Below, piece by piece: positions 14,128 through 22,345 of a stretch of DNA of 22,345 nucleotides (position 1 is the first letter of the stretch; each line of letters opens with the position of its first letter). The stretch spans positions 1-22,345 of the forward strand of contig JAUSPJ010000238.1 in NCBI GenBank assembly GCA_030655795.1, written 5' to 3'. A program made the translations under genes and the position numbers. The notes below the pieces were generated by a model. That model had not been told where the DNA came from and searched no databases. It saw only the letters and a program-made list of their open reading frames with translations. This DNA comes from Fidelibacterota bacterium. Lineage in GTDB: Bacteria > Fidelibacterota > UBA2242.

Positions 14128-16995
14128 ATGAAAAACAAGGTTCTAACACTGGTCTATATAATAATTCTGTTGATTGGAATGATATGTGTCACTCTGGCAG
14201 GGACACGGGGCAAAATTGCGGGAAACGTAATTGATAAAAGCACCGGTCTTCCTCTTGCCGGCGTGAATATGTATATTCCCTCGGAACAGATCGGTTCCGT
14301 TACTGACAGTGACGGTTATTTTGTGATCCTGAATGTTCCGCCGGGTATCCATGATGTTGTAGCCTCGATGATTGGCTACAAGATATTGACGGTGCGGAAT
14401 GTATCTGTAGCGACGGACCAGACAACCAATCTCGATTTTGAGATGGAAAGCTCGATCTTACAGGGGGAAGAGGTGGTGGTTGTAGCCAGAAAGCCCCTGG
14501 TTCAGGCAGACCTCACCTCATCCAAATCAATTATTACGGAAGAAGACCTGAAATCCATGCCTACCGAATCCTTTCAGGGCTTGCTGACCACCAAAGCCGG
14601 CGTCACTGAAGGCGCCAGCGGCGCCATCCATATTCGCGGTGGTCGTTCCAGTGAGGTATTGTATATGCTGGACGGTATCGCTGTATCAAACCCATTTAAC
14701 AGCAGTTTAGGCATAAATGTCTCCACAAATATGATCAAAGAACTGACCATGGTATCCGGTACATTCAACGCCGAATACGGCAAGGCTATGAGCGGTATCG
14801 TAAACATCGTTACTCGCGACGGAAATAATCGTTTCGAAGGAGATGTGAATTTTCAGTTTGGGGATATGCTTTCATCACGCACCAAAATTTTTGATGACGT
14901 CAATCAATATGACCCTCTTAATTTTAAACGCCTTGATTTGAGTTTCAGCGGTCCTTTTATATTTTTACCCAGGGGCTCATTCATCGTTGCCGGAACATTG
15001 AAAGAATCCGACGGCTGGTTGTACGGGTACCGGGAACATACGCCCCTTGATTTTTATAATTTTCAAGGGGGTGACTGGTTTATCAGCTCCACCGGAGACG
15101 GCAAAAGAGTCGGGCTGAACAACTATGTAAATGGCAACGTGATGGCGAAAATCACGACAAAACCGTGGGCGCCTATAAAAATATCATACCATTTCAATGG
15201 CTATACAGGCGAATCTCAGCAGTATAACCACGCCTGGAAATATAATCCCGACGGAAGATATACCTATACTTCAAACAATCAGATGCACTCTCTCCATTTT
15301 ACCCACTCATTGTCTGAAAGGTCTTATTACACAGTTAGGGCATCTTACAAACGGTCGGAAGCGGAAGATTATGTGCATAAACTGGAAGTACCTTATAAAT
15401 GGAATGAAGATATCAACGGCAACGGTGAAATCGATGTGCTCTGGTATGATGTTAACGGCACACCATTCACGGAAGACCTGAACGGTGATGGAAAATTGAG
15501 CAATATTTCCGTGGATTGGGACTTGCTGCGAGACCATGGGGCATTTATTCCAAACCCGACGCATGAATTAAAGTACAATGACTCCACTTTTTTTCAGGCG
15601 CCCTTATACATTCCCACGGAAAGCCGGTCCGATGTACCCTCCTATCATTTCATTTACGGCAGCCAGCGCACCGGCTATTTTCTGAGCGATAACGAAACCT
15701 ATACATTAAAGGCGGATTTCACCAGCCAGATGAATAAGTATAACCAGATTCGCTCCGGAATCGAAATTAATTCCTATATGCTCCATTCCAATGATATCTA
15801 TATCGAGATGAGTGATCGGACCAACTGGCAACCTTTTATCCAAAGTATTGCTACCGCCGGACACGATGAATATACGCGTCGTCCGCTGGATTTTGCGGCT
15901 TATATTCAGGATAAAATCGAATTCAAGGATATTATTGTGCAAACCGGTTTGCGCTACGATTATTTTGACGCCAAAGACAATACTTTTACCAATAAAACCA
16001 ACCCTGCCGGTTCCGACACTCTTGCTGTCAAACCGAAAAGCCAGATCAGCCCGCGGTTGGGTGTAAGTTTCCCGATTACCGATCAGGGCTATATTCATTT
16101 CTCATACGGGCATTTTTTCCAGATGCCGCCGTTTTCCTATCTCTACCAGAATCCGGACAAAAAGAAATCATCCGGAGTTACTCAGTTTGGTAATCCCGAC
16201 CTTGACGCCCAGAAAACGGTAATGTATGAGTTTGGATTACAGCAGCAGCTAACGCCTATGATGGCTATGGATGTCACCATCTTCTACCGCAATATTCTGA
16301 ATTGGTTGTCCTCGGAATACAATTTTATCGATAATACGTTTCGCTATACCCGCTACATAACCCAGGATTATGGTAATGTTCGGGGTATCACTTTCTCGCT
16401 GACGCAACGCAGTTTTTCTGGTCTTGCCATGAATATGGATTATACGTTTCAGATAGCAGGCGGGAATGCTTCCAGTCCGGATGCCGCCTATTATGACAAT
16501 CTAAAAATTCCACCGGTGGAAAGTGAGAAGAAACTCGTTCCCCTGGATTGGGATCAGCGTCATACATTGAATGTTACACTATCATATAGTTTAAAGGGTA
16601 ATTATGGCGCCAGCGTTATTAATCGGTTTTCGACGGGAAAGCCTTATACGCCGACGATTCAGGGACAGCGCAACGCGGAAGAGAATTCCGACCGGAGAAT
16701 TTTTCAGATCACTACGGATTTGCAGGCGTATAAATACTTTAATCTCGGCAATCAGCGGTTGAGTCTGTCGGTGAAAATATACAACCTGTTTGACAGGCTG
16801 AATGAGGTTTATGTGAATACCGATACCGGTCGCTCAGGTTCTTCATTGGTTCCTACATACGCGGGTCAATCGATTACCATGCACGCGGACACACCGGGCA
16901 TTCATTCTTTGGAAGAGCGTCTCTATCCGCCGACGAATTATTCAAATCCAAGACAGATATTAATTGGTTTAAGCTGGCATTTTCAGGGTAAATAA
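14128..16995 (+). CDS. TonB-dependent receptor with carboxypeptidase-regulatory-like domain (module B)
   Basis: A 955-residue outer-membrane receptor, SusC/RagA-like. The signal peptide is about 1-24 (MKNKVLTLVYIIILLIGMIC then VTLA). A CarboxypepD_reg-like domain follows at 27-106 (GYFVILNVPPGIHDVVASM), then the GEEVVVVARKPL segment (113-124), the plug (about 124-232: IHIRGGRSSEVLYMLDGIAV; FNAEYGKAMSGIVNIVT) and a long barrel ending GLSWHFQGK. An extracellular-type loop around residue 427 holds DINGNGEIDV and DLNGDGKLSN, calcium-loop patterns like the one in the module A receptor. The start is weakly supported (AAGG nine bases upstream). The paralogous receptor at 4338 has the same domain order. 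No uptake partner genes adjoin it; its substrate is unknown. Confidence 0.88.
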   Translation: MKNKVLTLVYIIILLIGMICVTLAGTRGKIAGNVIDKSTGLPLAGVNMYIPSEQIGSVTDSDGYFVILNVPPGIHDVVASMIGYKILTVRNVSVATDQTTNLDFEMESSILQGEEVVVVARKPLVQADLTSSKSIITEEDLKSMPTESFQGLLTTKAGVTEGASGAIHIRGGRSSEVLYMLDGIAVSNPFNSSLGINVSTNMIKELTMVSGTFNAEYGKAMSGIVNIVTRDGNNRFEGDVNFQFGDMLSSRTKIFDDVNQYDPLNFKRLDLSFSGPFIFLPRGSFIVAGTLKESDGWLYGYREHTPLDFYNFQGGDWFISSTGDGKRVGLNNYVNGNVMAKITTKPWAPIKISYHFNGYTGESQQYNHAWKYNPDGRYTYTSNNQMHSLHFTHSLSERSYYTVRASYKRSEAEDYVHKLEVPYKWNEDINGNGEIDVLWYDVNGTPFTEDLNGDGKLSNISVDWDLLRDHGAFIPNPTHELKYNDSTFFQAPLYIPTESRSDVPSYHFIYGSQRTGYFLSDNETYTLKADFTSQMNKYNQIRSGIEINSYMLHSNDIYIEMSDRTNWQPFIQSIATAGHDEYTRRPLDFAAYIQDKIEFKDIIVQTGLRYDYFDAKDNTFTNKTNPAGSDTLAVKPKSQISPRLGVSFPITDQGYIHFSYGHFFQMPPFSYLYQNPDKKKSSGVTQFGNPDLDAQKTVMYEFGLQQQLTPMMAMDVTIFYRNILNWLSSEYNFIDNTFRYTRYITQDYGNVRGITFSLTQRSFSGLAMNMDYTFQIAGGNASSPDAAYYDNLKIPPVESEKKLVPLDWDQRHTLNVTLSYSLKGNYGASVINRFSTGKPYTPTIQGQRNAEENSDRRIFQITTDLQAYKYFNLGNQRLSLSVKIYNLFDRLNEVYVNTDTGRSGSSLVPTYAGQSITMHADTPGIHSLEERLYPPTNYSNPRQILIGLSWHFQGK

Positions 16996-16997
16996 TT

Positions 16998-19900
16998 ATG
17001 AAAAAAACAATCCTTTTTTTAACTATACTGAGTTTAACCGTGACTACACCAGGACTGGATAAGACCTGGGAAGGGTCTCCCAAGACCTGGAGTCAGTCCC
17101 AAATAGACAGTTATTACCGGCAGATGGCAATAAATCGCGGATTGGGTGAGCGCCCGACACGCCGGGTTGCGACTCTTTCCGGCAATCAGATCCGTACGCT
17201 GATTTTCGATTTCGGATCCATTGGCGCGCCGGGGCGCGAACCTTCGCTGGAGTGGCCGATTTATTCCACCCACGGGTATGGATATGAATTCGGTCCTTTA
17301 GTCGGCGTGGAAGTGCCTCTTGACACAAGCGGCTATTTCCTGCTCTATGTTGAACAAAACGGCGTAATGGTTCCCGACACGGCAAACCCGAAGTTCGCTA
17401 AGATATTGCATATAATTTCCGACGGCTTGTTGGATGGCGGCGCGCCGGGCGCCTCAGAGGAGTTATCTCCCGAGGGAGAACCCTGGGGCTGGGAGCCCTT
17501 ACCGGGATATGCAAACGATCAGTCGGGAAGTATTGCATTGTCACATAAACCCGATACCTGGCCGCTCGAATGGACCGGCTGGCCCGGCACTTATCAGGTA
17601 GGAGCGGCAACCGCCGACCAGGCTGCTTATTATGTAATGGATGACCGTTTTAACCGGGAATTCCCATTTTTTCCTTTCCCGGGAGACTCGGTAAAAGGCG
17701 GCATGGGACTGCGTGTGGAAGTGCGTTTATATCAATGGTCAAACCCTCTTGCCAACGACGCGATTTTTATTGTGTATGAAATTACGAACGAAAGTCCCAA
17801 TGACTATGAAAAAGTTGTCTTCGGTATGTTCGGCGATCCCCATATCGGGGGCAGCAACGACTTTAGCGACGACTATGCCTATTTCAATAAAGACATCAAT
17901 ATGGTTTATGGATATGACGGTGACAACAAGGGGGATTGGGGTGGTGAAACCGGCTGGCTGGGCTACATGTTCCTCGAAAGTCCCGGTAATCCCTATGACG
18001 GGATTGACAATGACGGTGACGGCATGGTGGACGAGTCTATGTTCAACGGTATAGACGATGACGGCGACTGGAACCCGGAGACCGACGATGTCGGTGTTGA
18101 CGGCATTGGTCCGGATCATCCCGATTATCCCGGTCCAGATGAAGGCGAAGCAGACGGCGTCCCCACAGCCGGAGATCCGTACAATCCGCTCAAACCGGGT
18201 GAACCAAATTTTGAGACTAACGACCTCGATGAAGCGGATATGATTGGATTGACCAGTTTTAATGCCTATCAGTATGGCTCGGATGCGATAAAAAACGATG
18301 AAAGCATCTGGCGCCGTCTCCGTCCTTGTACACTCATCGGTGAAGAGAACGCTTTTACAGACATTCAGCAGAACGCCGATAACATTTTCCTGTTCGGCTC
18401 CGGGTATTTCCCAATGAAAGCCGGCGATACCCAGCGTTTCTCGATCGCCTTACTCATGGGTGAAAATGAATATGACCTGTTTAAAACCGCCGAAGTAGTC
18501 CAGAAAATCTACAATAGCGGCTACCAATTTGCCAAGGCGCCGGAAAAACCCGAACTAACCGCCGTTCCCGGTGACGGACAGGTTTCTCTATTCTGGGACG
18601 ATTTTGCGGAAAAATCCTGGGATCCGGCCTATGGCTATGATTTTCAGGGCTACAGTGTTTACCGCGCTACGGACGCAGGCTTCAATGAGATTTATACGAT
18701 CACCGATAATATGGGAATTTCAACCTTATGGGCCCCCTTAGCCAGATTTGATAAAAAAGACCATATCAGCGGTGAATCCTATGTCGGCATTAACGGTGTG
18801 CATTTTGACCTGGGGAATAATTCAGGGTTAAAGCACGAATTTGTGGATAATACCGCAATCAACGGGGTAACTTACTATTATGCCGTCTGCTCCTATGACA
18901 TTGGAGATACAACCGGTACAGTCGAAATTCCGCCGAGTGAATGCACTAAAATTATAAATGTTGATGCGTTCACCGGTATTTTGGAAACAGACCTTAATAC
19001 CGCATCGGTGACACCGAATGCTTATTCCCCGGGAACGCTTGAAGGTGGTATTGTTGATGGGATTACACATATCGGCCCCGGTTCCGGCAAATTTTGGATA
19101 AAATATATGGACCAACGCGTCATCCGGGACAACGTGTCCTATCGGGCTTTCTTCGGTGACGCGATCACCGGCGCCCGGGACACCGTACTATTTGTAACTG
19201 ATATGACTGAAATTACCGACAATATTACCGTGGAAGGCGTTCAGTGGTATCAGCTGTCCCGCCAGCATACTGTAGAACATATCGTTACGGAAAACGGTAA
19301 TGACCTTGATACTTCGTTGTATATGATTAACCTGCTTCTGTCTAAAATAAAGTTTGATGCTTCTTTGGTTGGTCACACTATTCAGGTCTCCTTCAAGCAT
19401 CAACCGGTGTGGCAAAACCGCTATTTTAATGGGGAAGACGGATGTACGGTTTTTGACGGTCAGCGCCTTTTTATTCAAGATGATACTGTCGGAATCAATA
19501 AATCCGAAACCGGCTGGCTTTTCGGTGAGACAAACTATTCAAATAATGTGCGCGTCTGGGATGAAGGTAGTTCAGCGCCTGGTTTCAAATATCCCCATAC
19601 CTATGAAATTCGTTGGGACGAAGCTTTGATTGATTCGCCGACGGTTTTTAAGCAATATGCGCCGTTTCGGATTTACGATATTACCTATGCCTATATGGAC
19701 AGCATCTTTGAAGCGGTTTTCTATCTGCCGGGCGGTTCTAAATATGATATCAACAAACCAACTCACAAGATCGGTATTCTTTCAGAACCGGTTCTGAATC
19801 TATCTAATAAAACATGGGAAGTAAAGTTTACCGCACCGCCGTCCGGAGTTGATCCGATTCAACCTAAGACGGGAGATGTTTTTAAGATACGGATTACACG

Positions 19901-20297
19901 TCCCTTTACGCAGGATGACGAATATGTATTTACAACCAAAGCAGCGAAATATGATTGTTCCGCTGTGGAAAATCCGTTAGACAGAATTGCCGTTGTTCCC
20001 AATCCTTATTGTGCGCAAGCCATCTGGGAGCCTAAAAGTGGATATGCCAGCGGTCGGGGTGAAAGACGGATTCAGTTCATCAACCTTCCCCCACAATGCA
20101 AAATCAAAATATTTACCATTGCCGGTGAATTAGTTCATACAATCGTGCACGAAAAAGTGTTTTGGGATGGCAGCGAGAGCTGGAATCTGTTGAATAAAGA
20201 GACCATGGAAATTGCTTTTGGCGTTTATGTCTGGCATGTGGATGCAACCGCATCCGGGTTGGGTGAAAAAATCGGTAAATTTGTGGTGATCAAATGA
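16998..20297 (+). CDS. Exported Fn3-like protein with VVPNPY-type C-terminal domain (module B)
   Basis: A 1099-residue exported protein with a short signal-like N-terminus (MKKTILFLTILSLTVTTPGL). It is larger than the module A homologue by about 430 residues. A D/G-rich stretch at about 334-400 (YDGIDNDGDGMVDES; NGIDDDGDWNPETDD) resembles thrombospondin-3/calcium-binding loops. A fibronectin type III-like segment lies at about 516-640 (GQVSLFWDDFAEKSW). The C-terminus from about 995 (DRIAVVPNPYCAQAIWEP; CKIKIFTIAGELVHTIV; KIGKFVVIK) parallels the 7199-9214 product. Its start is 2 nt after the receptor stop, and its end overlaps the PorV/PorQ gene start, so translation is coupled. Probable surface partner of the receptor; enzymatic function not seen. 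Confidence 0.85.
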   Translation: MKKTILFLTILSLTVTTPGLDKTWEGSPKTWSQSQIDSYYRQMAINRGLGERPTRRVATLSGNQIRTLIFDFGSIGAPGREPSLEWPIYSTHGYGYEFGPLVGVEVPLDTSGYFLLYVEQNGVMVPDTANPKFAKILHIISDGLLDGGAPGASEELSPEGEPWGWEPLPGYANDQSGSIALSHKPDTWPLEWTGWPGTYQVGAATADQAAYYVMDDRFNREFPFFPFPGDSVKGGMGLRVEVRLYQWSNPLANDAIFIVYEITNESPNDYEKVVFGMFGDPHIGGSNDFSDDYAYFNKDINMVYGYDGDNKGDWGGETGWLGYMFLESPGNPYDGIDNDGDGMVDESMFNGIDDDGDWNPETDDVGVDGIGPDHPDYPGPDEGEADGVPTAGDPYNPLKPGEPNFETNDLDEADMIGLTSFNAYQYGSDAIKNDESIWRRLRPCTLIGEENAFTDIQQNADNIFLFGSGYFPMKAGDTQRFSIALLMGENEYDLFKTAEVVQKIYNSGYQFAKAPEKPELTAVPGDGQVSLFWDDFAEKSWDPAYGYDFQGYSVYRATDAGFNEIYTITDNMGISTLWAPLARFDKKDHISGESYVGINGVHFDLGNNSGLKHEFVDNTAINGVTYYYAVCSYDIGDTTGTVEIPPSECTKIINVDAFTGILETDLNTASVTPNAYSPGTLEGGIVDGITHIGPGSGKFWIKYMDQRVIRDNVSYRAFFGDAITGARDTVLFVTDMTEITDNITVEGVQWYQLSRQHTVEHIVTENGNDLDTSLYMINLLLSKIKFDASLVGHTIQVSFKHQPVWQNRYFNGEDGCTVFDGQRLFIQDDTVGINKSETGWLFGETNYSNNVRVWDEGSSAPGFKYPHTYEIRWDEALIDSPTVFKQYAPFRIYDITYAYMDSIFEAVFYLPGGSKYDINKPTHKIGILSEPVLNLSNKTWEVKFTAPPSGVDPIQPKTGDVFKIRITRPFTQDDEYVFTTKAAKYDCSAVENPLDRIAVVPNPYCAQAIWEPKSGYASGRGERRIQFINLPPQCKIKIFTIAGELVHTIVHEKVFWDGSESWNLLNKETMEIAFGVYVWHVDATASGLGEKIGKFVVIK

Positions 20298-21319
20298 GAA
20301 AAGGAATATTTACAACAATCATTATTTTACTAACAGTAAGTCTAATTGTGGGACAGGAACGCCGGACAACGAAAACCGGCACCACGGCGGCGCAATTCCT
20401 TAAAATCGGTGTTCACGCCGGCGGTATGGGCATGGGTGAAAGCGCTGTTGCATTCCCAAGCAGCCTTTCGGCTTTACATTGGAATCCCGCCGGATTGTCA
20501 CGTTTCAAAACGCAGGAAGTTGTATTCACCCAGAGTAAATGGATCGCCGATACGGATATTATGTATATGGCTGCATCGATGTACTTTGGCAGATATGGAA
20601 TCGTCGGTGCATACATGACAACTTTGGACTATGGCGACGATATGCTCGTGCGAACGGAAGAGAAACCGCTAGGAACCGGTGAACGGTTTTCCGCCCGGGA
20701 TCTTGATATGGGTATTTCATATGCCTCCAATCTGACGGACAGGTTCTCAATTGGCGGAACGGTTAAATTTGTCAGCCAGCAAATCTGGCACATGACCGCT
20801 CAGACCATGGCGCTTGATTTGGGGGCTTTGTTTATCACACCACTGAAAGATATTCGCCTCGGTATGTCGATTACAAACTTTGGTGGAAAAATGCAGCTTT
20901 GCGGACGGGATGTGCGCTTTTATGCGGACCCCGATCCCATTTTGTATGGCAACAATGACCAGATTCCGGCTAATTATGAGCTCAGTAGCTGGGCTATTCC
21001 GCTAACTTTCCGGGTAGGTTTATCTGGTGATGTGGGAAGCCTGAAAACCATGAGGCTTACCTGGGCTGTGGATGCACTCCATCCCAGCGATAATTCCGAA
21101 TACATCAATGTCGGCGGTGAGTTTTCGGTCATGGAACGGCTTTTCCTGCGGGCCGGATGGCGGGCACTATTCGCAGTTGACCGGGAAGGCGGAATGTCCA
21201 TGGGAGCCGGCATCAAGCACGCGTTCAGTCCCAATTTCAAAATCAAACTGGACTATGCCTATGTCGATTATGGTGTATTAAACCAGATAAATATGTTGAC
21301 ATTTTCGATCCTGTACTAA
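20294..21319 (+). CDS. PorV/PorQ-family outer-membrane barrel protein (module B)
   Basis: A 341-residue outer-membrane protein with a signal peptide (MRKGIFTTIIILLTVSLIVG). Family motifs are AAQFLKIGVHAGGMGMGES and LHWNPAGLS, followed by alternating strands and an aromatic C-terminal end (MLTFSILY). In Bacteroidetes the family serves type IX secretion, as PorV shuttle or PorQ anchor. The ATG overlaps the upstream stop (ATGA), so translation is coupled. A paralogue of the 9228-10226 product and the last gene of module B. A terminator follows 22 nt downstream. Confidence 0.88.
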   Translation: MRKGIFTTIIILLTVSLIVGQERRTTKTGTTAAQFLKIGVHAGGMGMGESAVAFPSSLSALHWNPAGLSRFKTQEVVFTQSKWIADTDIMYMAASMYFGRYGIVGAYMTTLDYGDDMLVRTEEKPLGTGERFSARDLDMGISYASNLTDRFSIGGTVKFVSQQIWHMTAQTMALDLGALFITPLKDIRLGMSITNFGGKMQLCGRDVRFYADPDPILYGNNDQIPANYELSSWAIPLTFRVGLSGDVGSLKTMRLTWAVDALHPSDNSEYINVGGEFSVMERLFLRAGWRALFAVDREGGMSMGAGIKHAFSPNFKIKLDYAYVDYGVLNQINMLTFSILY

Positions 21320-21340
21320 ACATACAGGGATATAAATCAT

Positions 21341-21370
21341 AAAGTCCTGGGGCAATTGTTCCGGGGCTTT
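21341..21370 (+). terminator. Intrinsic terminator after module B
   Basis: AAAGTCCTGG (21341-21350) pairs with CCGGGGCTTT (21361-21370), a 10-bp stem with two G-U pairs and a 10-nt loop, followed by TTGTTTTCC. It lies 22 nt after the last stop codon of module B. Confidence 0.75.
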
Positions 21371-21457
21371 TTGTTTTCCAAAATATCGTGATTTTGACCC
21401 GAGCACAACACGGTCAATTCCTGTGCCAAGGAACAGTCCCAAAATTCTGAAAAGCAT

Positions 21458-21526
21458 GTCATCCTGATTAAAACCGAAAGATCTTATTAGAGGAAAAGGA
21501 GATAGTTCGACTATACTCAAGATGAC
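21458..21526. repeat. Intergenic inverted-repeat element
   Basis: GTCATCCTGA (21458-21467) and TCAAGATGAC (21517-21526) match as an inverted pair at 9 of 10 positions, with GAAAGATCTTATTA and TTCGACTATACTC between. The pattern GTCATCCTGA... GATCTT...TTCGACTA-CTCA-ATGAC is a widespread bacterial intergenic repeat style (recalled, not searched). Confidence 0.6.
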
Positions 21527-21689
21527 CGATTCAGGTTAAAATATCACTAATGGGATCTTTCCGGAAATGCATCAATCATGTAAAACACTATTTTCGTTAC
21601 AGGTCAACCCCCTTTTTCTATTTCCTTGAAAAATACCTGGATTTGATGTAATCTTCTACCTGTTTTACAGCATTAATTTGGGGATTAAA

Positions 21690-22345
21690 ATGGTACTGCG
21701 ACTGATGATTGTTCCGATAGCGTCTGTTATTGCGCTTTTTACAGCTCTATTCTTTTATTTATGGATTCAGAAACAGGATCCGGGAAATGACCAGGTTCGC
21801 CGGATTGCAGGCTATATCCGGGAAGGGGCCATGGCATACCTGCGCCAGCAATACAAAACCGCGGGTTTGTTCTTTATCATTTTTTTTGTGATTCTGCTGG
21901 TTTTTTCCTTTGGTTTTCATGTCCTGAGCGGGTATGTACCGTTCTGTTTTTTGACCGGCGCCTTTTTTTCCGGTCTGAGCGGCTTTTTCGGCATGTTGAC
22001 CTCCACAATGACATCGAACCGCACAACCCATTCCGCCGGTAAATCCCTGAACCAGGCTCTGAAAATATCTTTCCGGGGCGGCAGTGTCATGGGCCTGGTG
22101 GTTGTCGGATTTGCGCTGCTGTGTGTGATATCCTGGTTCAGTATCATGAACCGGTTTATTGTGGAAGACAATCTGGCATTAAAGTATCAGACAATTACCA
22201 CGACGCTGCTCAGTTTTGGTGTGGGAGCCTCGGCCATGGCGCTTTTTGCACGTGTTGGCGGCGGTATTTTTACCAAAGCGGCAGATATGGGCGCCGATCT
22301 GGTCGGTAAAGTAGAAGCCGGTATTCCCGAGGATGATCCGCGGAA
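21690..22345 (+). CDS. hppA: Membrane-bound ion-pumping pyrophosphatase, N-terminal part (runs off window)
   Basis: The first 218 codons of a K+/Na+- or H+-type membrane pyrophosphatase, which couples hydrolysis of PPi to pumping of H+ or Na+ across the inner membrane. The frame is open from ATG 21690 to the window end; GGGG about six bases upstream acts as the ribosome binding site. A hydrophobic N-terminal segment is followed by the conserved RRIAGYIREGAMAYLRQQYK (about 39-58), further membrane helices, FRGGSVMGL, and the hallmark pair FARVGGGIFTKAADMGA (186-202) and DLVGKVEAGIPEDDPR (203-218) at the start of the pyrophosphate-binding site. The full family is about 650-800 residues, so two-thirds is missing here. 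The residue deciding K+ dependence lies beyond the window, so H+ versus Na+ transport cannot be called. Confidence 0.93.
   Translation, partial: MVLRLMIVPIASVIALFTALFFYLWIQKQDPGNDQVRRIAGYIREGAMAYLRQQYKTAGLFFIIFFVILLVFSFGFHVLSGYVPFCFLTGAFFSGLSGFFGMLTSTMTSNRTTHSAGKSLNQALKISFRGGSVMGLVVVGFALLCVISWFSIMNRFIVEDNLALKYQTITTTLLSFGVGASAMALFARVGGGIFTKAADMGADLVGKVEAGIPEDDPR

Larger units (their letters stand above)
21320..21689. other. Intergenic region with terminator and palindromic repeat
   Basis: About 370 nt without a convincing gene. It contains the module B terminator (21341-21370) and an inverted-repeat element (21458-21526). The remaining 160 nt before the pyrophosphatase are AT-rich and must carry its promoter, but no clear -35/-10 pair is assigned. 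Confidence 0.5.

Noticed and set aside
14052..14234. Small plus-strand ORF before the module B receptor
   Set aside because: It runs through the terminator-like hairpin and overlaps the receptor signal peptide in another frame; no ribosome binding site.

Overview
The window looks like a chromosome piece from a Gram-negative member of the FCB superphylum, most like candidate phyla KSB1/Calditrichota (inferred from protein style; no taxonomic marker is present). The evidence is two SusC-like TonB-dependent receptors with N-terminal carboxypeptidase-regulatory-like domains, PorV/PorQ-family barrels, and exported proteins ending in the PNPFNP-type (type A) or VVPNPY-type C-terminal domains associated with type IX secretion. 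No rRNA, tRNA, CRISPR array or transposase gene was found.

Region 1 (1-1591): an intergenic stretch with palindromes, then a TPR protein with a long acidic/proline linker. Region 2 (1598-3971, minus strand): a probable redox stress operon, read from right to left. It holds an ECF sigma factor, a zinc-binding soluble anti-sigma factor, a DUF1858-type gene, a four-helix-bundle (S23/IVS-like) gene, a tiny ORF and an OsmC-family protein. The middle of this operon is the most unusual part of the window. The four-helix-bundle gene is interrupted by three 22-nt 'double-hairpin' elements and two longer inverted-repeat elements. Removing each double hairpin exactly restores the reading frame and the family motifs. 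The DUF1858 gene is broken by a 20-nt variant of the same architecture, and the tiny ORF upstream of osmC is frameshifted at another tandem hairpin.

Region 3 (4093-12001, plus): outer-membrane/export module A: a shared leader repeat, TonB-dependent receptor, VVPNPY-type exported protein, PorV/PorQ protein, FG-GAP/type-A exported protein, and a strong terminator. Region 4 (12057-21370, plus): paralogous module B with the order permuted: the same ~137-nt leader, FG-GAP/type-A protein, an internal terminator-like hairpin, then receptor, VVPNPY-type protein, PorV/PorQ protein and terminator. The gene families and the shared leader suggest two co-regulated copies of one secretion/surface module. 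Region 5 (21371-22345): an intergenic region with an inverted-repeat element, then the first 218 codons of a membrane-bound ion-pumping pyrophosphatase that runs off the end of the window.
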